From Mycobacterium sp. shizuoka-1 (lineage in GTDB: Bacteria; Actinomycetota; Actinomycetes; Mycobacteriales; Mycobacteriaceae), in NCBI RefSeq assembly GCF_002723835.1, contig NZ_BEWG01000029.1, forward strand, positions 7,691 to 69,321: 61,631 nt of DNA, read 5' to 3'. The notes beneath the pieces were generated by a model. It ran no database searches, was not told the origin of the DNA, and saw only the letters and a list, made by a program, of their open reading frames with translations. Positions 26,066-33,703 of this stretch are shown here, in pieces. The translations under genes were made by a program, and so were the position numbers. Within the stretch, counting starts at the first letter, position 1; every line of letters starts with the position of its first letter.

Positions 26066-27987
26066 GAGCCGAGGCTAGCCGTGGTCGTCATCTGCTCGAT
26101 CGCAGTCGAGCGGCGGCGCGGCACGATCTGCACCGCGATCACCGCCATCACCGCCACAAGCCCGCCGGCAGCGATGACTTGGCCTCCCAACCGCTGGTCG
26201 CTCAGCAAGTCTGCATGCCAGCTCAGTTTCAAGGAGCGGTAGAAGGCGCCACCGAGAACCTCACGCATGTTCATCACCACGACCCCAGCAATGACGAACT
26301 GCGACAGCGCGAACAACAGCATCGCGATCCGGCCCCGCTTGGGCATCAACCGTGGCACCGGCTCCACACCGCCAACAGCGGTGAAGAACAGTGCTCCACT
26401 GAGCAGGAAGTACCCGATCATCAGCATGTGCGAGGCGTGTTCGCTCACGGCGGCATCGAAGACGACCTTGAGGCAGAGCCCGTAGACGCCCACCACCAGA
26501 AGCGTGAGCGCCGTCCACGGATGAGCGATGAAACGCAACAATGATGAATTCAGCGCGCTGACAAGCCATTCGCGGGGACCAGGCACCCCGTTGGGATCGA
26601 CTGCCTGCAATGCCTTCAGCGCGAGGGTCACCGGTGCGCCCTGCACGAGCAACACCGGCACCACTATCGTGAGCATCAATTGAGCGACGGCGTGCATGCT
26701 GAACGTTGCCGCCATGTACATGCCAAGTCCTGATGAAGTGGCGAATAGCAAAGCGAGGCAACCGATCAGCCACGACACGGTGCGCCGCGTTGACCACGGG
26801 GCGCCGCGGCGAGACAGCCGATACACCGCAACAAGGTAGATACCGGCGATGACGAACGCCGCCGTGCCGAAGATCAGGTCGAATCGCCATTCCACGAACA
26901 CCCGGGCGATCGTCGGCGGCTCGGCGAGATCGAAGCCGAGCGCAGCCTCAGCCGGAAGCGGTTCGCGCGTCGCGGGCGGCGGTGGCGTGCGACCCAACCC
27001 GACCGCCACTCCAATTGCGACGCCGAACAGGGCGGCTTCTGTGAGTGCGAGCCGAAGAAGGGGTCGGCGCGACGTCGGATCACGCTGCAGCGCAACGATC
27101 GACGTCTGTCGCTGTCGCCAGCCGATCACACCGAGGCCGACCAGCGCCGTCACCTTCGCCACGAGGAGGAGCCCGTAGCTGCTGTCCAGCATGGTTGACA
27201 CGTCGATCCGGACCGCCGCGTTGACGATTCCGCTCACGGCCATCGCCGCGAAGCACCACAGCGCCAGACCCGAGAACCGCCGGGCGGCTATGTCGGTGTG
27301 GCTGCCATCTCGCAGCGTGTGCACGAGCAGCGCCAGCAATCCGCCCGCCCACAATGTCCCGGCCACCAGGTGAATGATCAGACTGTTGGTCGCGATGTCG
27401 TGTGAGCCGCCCGATGAGGAATGCCCCGTCACGGCCAGCGGCATCAACGTCATCAGGCCGCCCGCCAGTAGTGCGGGAGTCCACGACCAGCGCAGCACCG
27501 TCAGGCTCGCTACGGCGACGAACGCCGCCAGAATCGAGGTGGTGCGCCATGCCGCGCTGGTTTCGACCAGGTCGGCCGCCGACCATATGTCCAGCGGGGT
27601 GAGCTCGGTCAACGGTACCCCCGACACGTCGGAGATCGTCAGCGCCACCAACAGCGCAGCGCACACAGCCCATACCGCACAAGCGGCACCGCCCACCCTA
27701 AGCGCCCGGTAACCGTCGACGTCGAGTACTCCACTGGGCTGCGGCGGCACGAGGAACGCCGCGAACAAGAAGTGTCCGATCGCCACCACCGCAGCGATCT
27801 CTCCGGCGGCGCGCACGAACGACAGCCCGTAGGTAGTGAAGGGCCCCGGATCGCTGAGCCCGGTCACCGCAAGAACCTCAGGCAACGCTAAAGCGCCGAT
27901 CGCCGCGGCGGTAACGCCCGAAATCGTTGCCACACCCAGCAACACAACCCGCACCACCCAGCGTCGGGGAGCGGCAGACGTCGCCAT
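26062..27987 (-). CDS. Fused CopD and CtaG-family membrane protein
   Basis: Encodes 641 residues with more than ten hydrophobic helices. The N-terminal half (about residues 20-320) matches the CopD copper-import/resistance family. The C-terminal half (about 350-620) matches the CtaG (caa3_CtaG) cytochrome-oxidase copper-assembly family, with the segments MHAVAQLMLTIVVPVLLVQGAP and HPWTALTLLVVGVYG. Mycobacterial versions of this fusion are common. It probably moves copper across the membrane for enzyme assembly. The ATG at 27987 is chosen because GGAG precedes it; a GTG lies 12 bases upstream. It is co-translated with the DUF305 gene. Confidence 0.85.
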   Translation of the reverse strand: MATSAAPRRWVVRVVLLGVATISGVTAAAIGALALPEVLAVTGLSDPGPFTTYGLSFVRAAGEIAAVVAIGHFLFAAFLVPPQPSGVLDVDGYRALRVGGAACAVWAVCAALLVALTISDVSGVPLTELTPLDIWSAADLVETSAAWRTTSILAAFVAVASLTVLRWSWTPALLAGGLMTLMPLAVTGHSSSGGSHDIATNSLIIHLVAGTLWAGGLLALLVHTLRDGSHTDIAARRFSGLALWCFAAMAVSGIVNAAVRIDVSTMLDSSYGLLLVAKVTALVGLGVIGWRQRQTSIVALQRDPTSRRPLLRLALTEAALFGVAIGVAVGLGRTPPPPATREPLPAEAALGFDLAEPPTIARVFVEWRFDLIFGTAAFVIAGIYLVAVYRLSRRGAPWSTRRTVSWLIGCLALLFATSSGLGMYMAATFSMHAVAQLMLTIVVPVLLVQGAPVTLALKALQAVDPNGVPGPREWLVSALNSSLLRFIAHPWTALTLLVVGVYGLCLKVVFDAAVSEHASHMLMIGYFLLSGALFFTAVGGVEPVPRLMPKRGRIAMLLFALSQFVIAGVVVMNMREVLGGAFYRSLKLSWHADLLSDQRLGGQVIAAGGLVAVMAVIAVQIVPRRRSTAIEQMTTTASLGS

Positions 27988-28102
27988 CACCGCCCCCACT
28001 CCGATCCCGCGATGTTTTCACCGTCACGGCTCCGGCCCTTCACGAACAACACAATTTGTCCCCGGAAAGAGCGACGGCGCGGTGCGCTCGAACGCGACTG
28101 CG

Positions 28103-28894
28103 TCATATCGGAAGTGTGGTGTTGGTGACGAACGCATCGCGCACCCACGACACCACCTCGTTCCACAGCCCGGTCAGCAGGGCGATGCCGACCGCGACGA
28201 GGAGCACGCCGCCGAAGACCTGAATACGCCGGGTGTTTCGGCGCAGCCAGCCCAGTGCCCGCATCGCCCGTCCGGATGCCAACGCGAATAGCACGAACGG
28301 AGCGCCCAGGCCCACACAGTAGGCGACGACGAGTGCGATTCCGCGAGCGACGTTGGGCCCCTCGGTAGCAGATGCGACAGCGATGACCCCCGTCAGCGTC
28401 GGGCCCAAACACGGGGTCCAGCCCAGCCCGAACACCGCCCCAAGTACCGGCGCACCCCACAGGGTGGACAACGACGTGGGAGTAAAGCGTGCGTCGCGTT
28501 GCAGCGCAGGGAAAAAACCCATGAACACCAGACCCATCACGATCGTGACGACTCCGCCGATGCGCTGCAACAACACTCCATTGGTGATGATCGTCGTCGT
28601 CAGACCCAGAATCGCGACGGTTCCCATCAGGAACACCGCCGTGAACCCGGCAACGAACAACCCTGCGGCCCCTGCCAACCGCAGACGTGCCCTGCCCAGC
28701 GGCTGGGCACGCGCCTGGTCATCCACGCCGACCACCGCTGCAAGGTAGGACAGATACCCGGGTACGAGAGGTACCACGCAGGGCGATGCGAACGACACCA
28801 ACCCAGCCAACGCCGACACGAACACCGCGAGGAGCACGTGACCAGACGTAGCGATAGCGGTGACACCATCCACGACGTCCGACACCCTCCGCAT
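28103..28894 (-). CDS. ccdA: CcdA-type cytochrome c biogenesis / thiol transporter
   Basis: Encodes 263 residues with six predicted transmembrane helices. The two redox cysteines typical of CcdA lie in SFASPCVVPLVPGYLSY and GWTPCLGPTL, each followed by the helix-breaking Pro of the family. CcdA passes reducing electrons from thioredoxin across the membrane, to outside thiol proteins such as the TlpA-like and DsbA-like proteins in this window. It is divergent from the L,D-transpeptidase, and a BlaI-type box lies in the shared promoter region. Confidence 0.85.
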   Translation of the reverse strand: MRRVSDVVDGVTAIATSGHVLLAVFVSALAGLVSFASPCVVPLVPGYLSYLAAVVGVDDQARAQPLGRARLRLAGAAGLFVAGFTAVFLMGTVAILGLTTTIITNGVLLQRIGGVVTIVMGLVFMGFFPALQRDARFTPTSLSTLWGAPVLGAVFGLGWTPCLGPTLTGVIAVASATEGPNVARGIALVVAYCVGLGAPFVLFALASGRAMRALGWLRRNTRRIQVFGGVLLVAVGIALLTGLWNEVVSWVRDAFVTNTTLPI

Positions 28895-28965
28895 CCACCG
28901 TGTCCGAACCTACTCATCTACCACGCAGGTCCGCACCCATGCTGCCGCACCCGACGCCACATCAT

Positions 28966-28984
28966 CTACTATGAAACTACGTAG
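28966..28984. promoter_or_regulatory. BlaI-type box between ccdA and the L,D-transpeptidase gene
   Basis: CTACTATGAAACTACGTAG is an exact CTAC-N11-GTAG match. It lies between divergent genes: 72 bases from the ccdA start and 64 bases from the L,D-transpeptidase start, so it could serve both. Confidence 0.75.
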
Positions 28985-29047
28985 CAACAAATCGTCGTCA
29001 GCCGCCGCGAGCATCGGCCGGCGACCAGTGGAAGGGAGAAGGCCCGC

Positions 29048-30004
29048 ATGCGGTGCCCGCCACCCAGGCCATTAATGGCCATGATGACGGCCGCACTAGC
29101 GGCTGTGACCGTGCTGACCGCGCCGTCGGCCTCCGCCGAGCCACAAATACCCGTGCCCACACCCGGCGACCCCCTCACGGTCCCCGACTCGACAGCGCCG
29201 AATCCCTTCCTCCCTCCGCTATCCGGCCCATTTCCCGGCCCGTCGTCAACGGCCGCCGAGGAGACACCCGCCGGCCAGAACCCAGCGCCGTACCTCGGCC
29301 CACCGGTCTTCGCTCCCCCCACGTTCAACCCGACGAACGGCTCGACGGTCGGCGTCGCCAAACCCATCATCATCAATTTCCAACGGCCGATCGCCGACCG
29401 CGCGCTGGCCGAGCGAGCCGTCCACATCTCCTCCACCCCCGCAGTCCCCGGGAAGTTCTACTGGATGAGCGCAAACCAACTCAGATGGCGGCCCATCGAC
29501 TTCTGGCCCGCCAACACCACGGTCAGCATCGATGCCAGCGGCACGAAATCGAGTTTCCGCACCGGCGACTCGTTGGTGGCGACCATCGACAACGCCACCC
29601 TCCAAATGGAGGTCATGCGCAACGGCACACTCGAGAAGACGATGCCGGTATCTTTGGGGAAGCCCGGATACGAAACGCCCAACGGCACCTACTACGTGCT
29701 CGAGAAGTTCGCCGACATGGTGATGGACTCCTCCACCTACGGTGTGCCGGTCGACTCAGCTGAGGGTTACAAGCTCAAGGTCCAGGACGCGGTGCGCATC
29801 AACAACGCTGGCATCTTCGTTCACGGTGCGCCATGGTCGGTGGCTGATCAGGGTAAACGCAACGTCAGCCACGGCTGCCCTAACCTGAGCCCGGCGAATG
29901 CGCAGTGGTTCTACGACAATTTCGGCAGCGGGGACCCGGTCGTCGTCAAGAACTCCGTCGGCATCTACGACGAAAACGACGGAGCCCAGGACTGGCAGAT
30001 CTGA
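29048..30004 (+). CDS. L,D-transpeptidase (YkuD domain), exported
   Basis: Encodes 318 residues. The N-terminus is a signal peptide ending near ASAE, followed by a Pro-rich linker, an Ig-like segment (about 90-170) and a YkuD catalytic domain. The catalytic Cys lies in [17 protein letters not shown], with the preceding His in the HGAPWS segment. L,D-transpeptidases make 3-3 cross-links in peptidoglycan, the dominant kind in mycobacteria. A GAAGGGAGAAGG ribosome site precedes the ATG. A BlaI-type box lies 64 bases upstream. Confidence 0.9.
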   Translation: MRCPPPRPLMAMMTAALAAVTVLTAPSASAEPQIPVPTPGDPLTVPDSTAPNPFLPPLSGPFPGPSSTAAEETPAGQNPAPYLGPPVFAPPTFNPTNGSTVGVAKPIIINFQRPIADRALAERAVHISSTPAVPGKFYWMSANQLRWRPIDFWPANTTVSIDASGTKSSFRTGDSLVATIDNATLQMEVMRNGTLEKTMPVSLGKPGYETPNGTYYVLEKFADMVMDSSTYGVPVDSAEGYKLKVQDAVRINNAGIFVHGAPWSVADQGKRNVSHGCPNLSPANAQWFYDNFGSGDPVVVKNSVGIYDENDGAQDWQI

Positions 30005-30007
30005 CGT

Positions 30008-30036
30008 CTAAGCGGGCCTAAGATTGGCCTAAGACG
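30008..30036. promoter_or_regulatory. Candidate response-regulator box 4 (AAGATT-N5-AAGACG)
   Basis: Three CTAAG units occur at 30008, 30018 and 30029; the last two form AAGATT-N5-AAGACG (30020-30036), the same 11-bp spacing as boxes 1 to 3. It lies directly after the L,D-transpeptidase stop and upstream of the arsR remnant, so its target is unclear. It may be a relic of a promoter. Confidence 0.35.
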
Positions 30037-30074
30037 CCTCCGCGTCGGCGCCAGCGACACCACTAGCCGCCCGA

Positions 30075-30376
30075 ATGGCGAGTCGATCTGCCTCGTCGAT
30101 CCCGAGCGCCGGGGAACGCATGGCGCCGGCGGATCTGATCAGCGTGTCGGGCATTGCACAGTGGACTGTGTCTGCGCATCTGGCCTGCCTATTCCATGCG
30201 GCCTGATCACCGGGCGCCGGGATGGCCAGCAGATGTTCTACTCCCTGAATCGCCCAGAGCCGATGGACCTGTTCGCGTCGGCGGAATCGCTGCTGGCCGC
30301 CACCGGCAACCAGGTGGTGCTTTGCCCTGCGTGCGGAGCCAACGCGACAAAGAATGCAACGGTGACCAAGCTGTGA
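30075..30376 (+). pseudogene. Frameshifted ArsR/SmtB-family regulator remnant
   Basis: In one frame the sequence reads ERMAPADLISVSGIAQ then TVSAHLACL, the ArsR recognition helix, and ends at a stop near 30207. In the next frame it continues GLITGRRDGQQMFYSLNRPE, the wing of the same domain, and ends with a Cys-rich tail (LCPACGANA) near 30376. The two halves align end to end as one winged-helix protein, so a frameshift has broken the gene. The N-terminal part is also degraded. It is a lost metal sensor in front of the Met-rich cluster. Confidence 0.6.
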
Positions 30377-30646
30377 CCGTCACCTGCGGTTGCGGGGTCA
30401 ACGATGGGGCCGACATCGACAGACGGGCCGAGGAGCACGAAACCGAATATCCCTATGGCAGGTTCGCGATTCGCGTCCGTCGCGGGCGTGTTCTCGCTGC
30501 GCTGATCGCCCGGCGTCAGGTGCAGCGCCGACGGTCCTTCTCACGTTTGGAACCGGTCCAGCGCATTGCTCGCCCGGGCCGTGCTGTTGCCGCCGCCCAC
30601 GGATGACCAAAGCCTTGTTTGGGTCCGGCCCTAGACTATCGCCGCG

Positions 30647-30662
30647 ATACCGGTGGGGGTAT
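30647..30662. promoter_or_regulatory. CsoR/RicR-like half-palindrome
   Basis: ATACCGGTGGGGGTAT has ATACC and GGTAT ends like the CsoR operator at 2874-2917, but its centre is less symmetrical. It lies about 200 bases upstream of the first gene of the Met-rich cluster. Confidence 0.35.
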
Positions 30663-30865
30663 TGTAGATTGGGGCCGAGGCAAAAGCCTGCAAGGAAAGT
30701 GATCGTTGGTCGATGCCGTTCCACGGAGCCAGGAACTTCACGGGTTTCCGCACTTTTGGCGGGCATATTGAGGCACATCGGCCCTACCGTCGGGGCACCC
30801 TGCCAGTTCATCGTGGTGCCAGGTAAGACATTTCCCGGCCAGTCAAGTGAAAGGGTTTCGCAACC

Positions 30866-31147
30866 ATGATGTACGGCACGGACGGCTGCATGTGGGGCGG
30901 TTGGGGGTGGAGCGGCTGGATCCTCATGAGCGCGGTGATGGTGCTGTTCTCGGCCGCCCTGATCACCGCGGTCGTGCTAACCGTCCGGTATCTCGCCGGT
31001 AGCGATACAGAGCGCAACCGTGCTGATTCAGCAGCCTCATTCCGGTCCGAAGATGCTTTGGCACAACGGTTTGCGCAGGGTGACATCGACGCGGATGAGT
31101 TTCGGCGGCGAATGACGCTGCTGCGCGAAAGCCAGGAATCACGATGA
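30866..31147 (+). CDS. SHOCT-domain small membrane protein (second copy)
   Basis: Encodes 93 residues. The Met/Trp/Gly-rich start MMYGTDGCMWGGWGWSGW is followed by a transmembrane helix (about 19-42) and the SHOCT domain (ALAQRFAQGDIDADEFRRRM). It has the same architecture as the gene at 6102-6356. An AAGTGAAAGGG-type site precedes the ATG. It is the first gene of a same-strand cluster of three small Met-rich envelope proteins. A copper-linked role is inferred from the context. Confidence 0.75.
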   Translation: MMYGTDGCMWGGWGWSGWILMSAVMVLFSAALITAVVLTVRYLAGSDTERNRADSAASFRSEDALAQRFAQGDIDADEFRRRMTLLRESQESR

Positions 31148-31238
31148 CTCAAGTGCCGCGGGCTCGCCGACGGCGGATCGTGCGGTGCCGGTCGACCGTG
31201 CACCTCAAGAATCGGATACAGCGAAGGAGATTGGAAGC

Positions 31239-31580
31239 ATGACCGATACACCTGAATCGACAAGTGAACGAATCGCCGGGGCCGGAGAGCGCAGAGGGGT
31301 GAACCACGCCTTGGCGTGGAGTGGCATCGCCGCCGCAGCAGTGTTCATCGTTGCAGTTGTGTTCTTTTCCGGGTTCTTCATCGGCAGGGCCACCGACGGT
31401 TTCGGCGGTAATCGGGGGCAATGTCAAGGAACGCCCGGCATGATGGGGCCCGGCATGATGGGCCCGGGCATGATGGGACCGCAGGGCTCGTGGTCACCGG
31501 GGAACATGGGGCCTTCAGGCCCTTGGGGTCCCGGCCAGTGGCAGCCGCCGACAACCACGCCGACTACACCCCGTCCGTAG
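31239..31580 (+). CDS. Met/Gly-rich single-pass membrane protein
   Basis: Encodes 113 residues. A transmembrane helix (about residues 26-48) is followed by an external tail with tandem PGMMG and PGMMGPGMMG units and then WSPGNMGPSGPWGPGQ. The Met repeats resemble copper-binding Mets motifs. An AAGGAGA ribosome site lies 8 bases before the ATG at 31239. It follows the SHOCT gene by 91 bases and precedes another Met-rich gene. I do not recognise a family; it is probably a copper-scavenging envelope protein. Confidence 0.6.
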   Translation: MTDTPESTSERIAGAGERRGVNHALAWSGIAAAAVFIVAVVFFSGFFIGRATDGFGGNRGQCQGTPGMMGPGMMGPGMMGPQGSWSPGNMGPSGPWGPGQWQPPTTTPTTPRP

Positions 31581-31750
31581 CGCACAAGAGCCTATTCACG
31601 CTGCGGTAGGAGCAATCTCAGACTGTCTCGTTAAGTCGGCGATCGTCGGGCACGAAGCCGCCAATGCCTTAAGACGGAAGCAACTTGCACCAAGCGTTCG
31701 CCGACAACGCGAATTCCCACGACATGTAGAGCACGAGGAGATCATCGGAT

Positions 31751-32347
31751 ATGACCGGAATGAGCAGGCGAGCGGCGCTGAGAATGCTGGCCACCGGTGG
31801 GGCCCTCTTCGGCCTGGGGTATGTCTTGCGCAACATTATCGACATACCTGTCAGCCGTGCCCAACCCGGGATGGGTGGCGCGACCGGTATGGATATGCGC
31901 GCTTACATGAACATGTTCATGCGGCATCAGGAGCTTCGACGCACCGTCGAAGAGATTCCCGGCGGGGTGCGCACCACCACCGAATCCGACGCCGCCGACC
32001 TCGTCGCCGAACTGCAGGCCCACGTCTCGTCGATGTATACCCACCTCGATCAGGGCAGTGAAGTCACCTGCATGAGCTCAAGCCTGCCCACCCTGTTCCG
32101 CCGTGCTGCCGATTATCAACGTCAGATCACGCTCACAGCCAGCGGCGTGGTGGTGGTCGAAACCTCCAGCGACCCCGAGCTGACCAGCGCCATTCGCGAA
32201 CATGCCCGCGAAGTCACCGGATTCGTCGTCGAAGGGATGCCGGCGATGATGAGCGGAATGATGGACGGCGGGATGATGGGACCTGGCATGGGTCACGGAA
32301 TGATGGGTCCCGGCATGGGTCACGGCATGATGGGACCGGGCCGCTGA
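31751..32347 (+). CDS. Exported Met/His-rich protein, possible Tat substrate
   Basis: Encodes 198 residues. The N-terminus SRRAALRMLATGGALFGLG has a twin-arginine-like start and a hydrophobic core, so Tat export is likely. The middle part is helical and has no recognisable domain. The C-terminus carries repeated MMGPGMGHG units, giving a metal-binding Met/His tail. GAGGAGATC precedes the ATG. It is the third gene of the 30866-32347 cluster. I have no family name; the tail points to copper or silver binding. Confidence 0.6.
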   Translation: MTGMSRRAALRMLATGGALFGLGYVLRNIIDIPVSRAQPGMGGATGMDMRAYMNMFMRHQELRRTVEEIPGGVRTTTESDAADLVAELQAHVSSMYTHLDQGSEVTCMSSSLPTLFRRAADYQRQITLTASGVVVVETSSDPELTSAIREHAREVTGFVVEGMPAMMSGMMDGGMMGPGMGHGMMGPGMGHGMMGPGR

Positions 32348-32650
32348 ACCGAAGCACGCACACCCATCAGAGACGGATCCGCCACAGGCACTGGTAGTCG
32401 CCGCAGCACGGCACAGCGGGAGAGCAAGCCAAGGCTCGTACCGAAATTGGCCTCCCCCCGCGAGTGAACGCTTACACACCGTGTCCGGGCTCCTCCGCCG
32501 CCTCGTTGCGGCCCTCCTCCTAGGCCAGCGCAGCCGATTCCCGGCGTCAAGAACAGCCAGGCGTACGCGGGGGACGGCGGGCTCGCCAGCGCGCCCCCGA
32601 CCAGTCAGCGCGCGATGTGGACACTTCCCCGTACTCAGTCCCTCCACTAG
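32348..32650. other. Intergenic stretch without a supportable gene
   Basis: About 300 bases between the Met/His-rich gene and a possible short peptide gene on the other strand. I see no domain signature, ribosome site or strong hairpin. Confidence 0.4.
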
Positions 32651-32731
32651 TTAGTTAGTCAGTTGGTAGTACAGGACGTCGAGAAGCTGGCGGTCGTCGT
32701 GCAGAAGCTCGTGAAGGTGCTCGCCGGTCAT
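32651..32731 (-). CDS. Possible 26-residue peptide or gene fragment
   Basis: A short frame (MTGEHLHELLHDDRQLLD...) starts at an ATG with an AGGAG site a few bases ahead and ends at TAG. It could be a small peptide, or the start of a larger gene cut off by decay. No family is recognised. It lies between the frameshifted cyclase gene and the Met-rich cluster. Confidence 0.25.
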   Translation of the reverse strand: MTGEHLHELLHDDRQLLDVLYYQLTN

Positions 32732-32880
32732 GTCCGCTCCTAACCGGGACGGTACGTTTATGCGTCGATAGATATCGATAGGCAAGGCGTCCGATACTTG
32801 CGACGGCCCGACCGGTCTCGTCTCGCGCGAATAGTATTGATGGCGAACACCATTCGGGAGCATGTGGTGAACTTCGGCCC

Positions 32881-33703
32881 TTAGCAGGAGGTTGAACGAG
32901 TCGACATCGGTGCAGCCCCCCGCCCGCTCGTCGGGGACCTCAGCGTGCCCAAAGGGACCGCGACCTCACCCAAGAACGACTGAATGGACGCCGAATCCCC
33001 GTCACCAGATGATGTGCTCATATCGCCAACGCGGTCTGCGAATTGGCGTAGACAGGCCGTCGAACAGAAGTAGAACCGGTAAGTGTCCTCCTCATGCGTG
33101 ATCGTCAGCGATTGTGCATCTGTCGAGACGTGCATCCGACATATCGGATCGACGTGCTCCTGGTGGCGGGTTCCGACGTCGAGGGCGAACGCTTCCACCA
33201 GCGCACCGACATTCCGCAACCGAAGCGAGCCCAACGACGTCGTCGCGAGAAGATCCGTTCCCCGAAGCGCGGAAGCGGCGTCGGCGTTGCCGACGATTTG
33301 GCCTGGCCGGGGCGACGGCGGCCAGTCTGGCTGCGGTGTTGACCGTCGACCCGAAGACGTCTCCGCGGCGCTTCACCACCGCCCCGGCACAGATGCCTGC
33401 GCGCAACAACGGAAAGCCGTCGATACGCCGGGTTTCGTCGTGGAGTCGCCGAAGGAAAGCCAACGCCGCGGCGGGGTCCGAACTGGTGATCATCACGGCA
33501 TCGCCGAGGGTCTTGATCATCTCGTCGCCGGGCCCGAGGACCCTCGCGGCTATGGTGGCGAACCGGTCCGCCAGTTCGGCAGCACGATGATCACCGTGGG
33601 CCTCGGTGAACGCCGTGAACCCCGCGATGTCGACGAAGATGACCACAGTGTCGACGTCGGCATGCTCGAATTCATCTGCAGCGCTGAACGGGTCGATCGT
33701 CAT
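32881..33703 (-). pseudogene. Frameshifted nucleotide cyclase with YHS/TRASH-like end
   Basis: The first part (from 33703) encodes a class III cyclase domain (FVDIAGFTAF ... GDAVMI ... FGSTVNTAARLAA). It then loses frame near 33309-33312, at a run of four G on the plus strand. If one base is removed, the protein continues as PGQIVGNADAAS ... SLRLRNVGALVEAFALD into the C-terminal domain HVDPICRMHV ... YRFYFCSTACLRQFADR. It is a clear paralogue of the intact gene at 21151-21852. Its ATG overlaps the end of the metal ATPase gene (TCATG), so it was translationally coupled to that pump. The shift may be genuine or a sequencing error in the G run. Confidence 0.75.
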
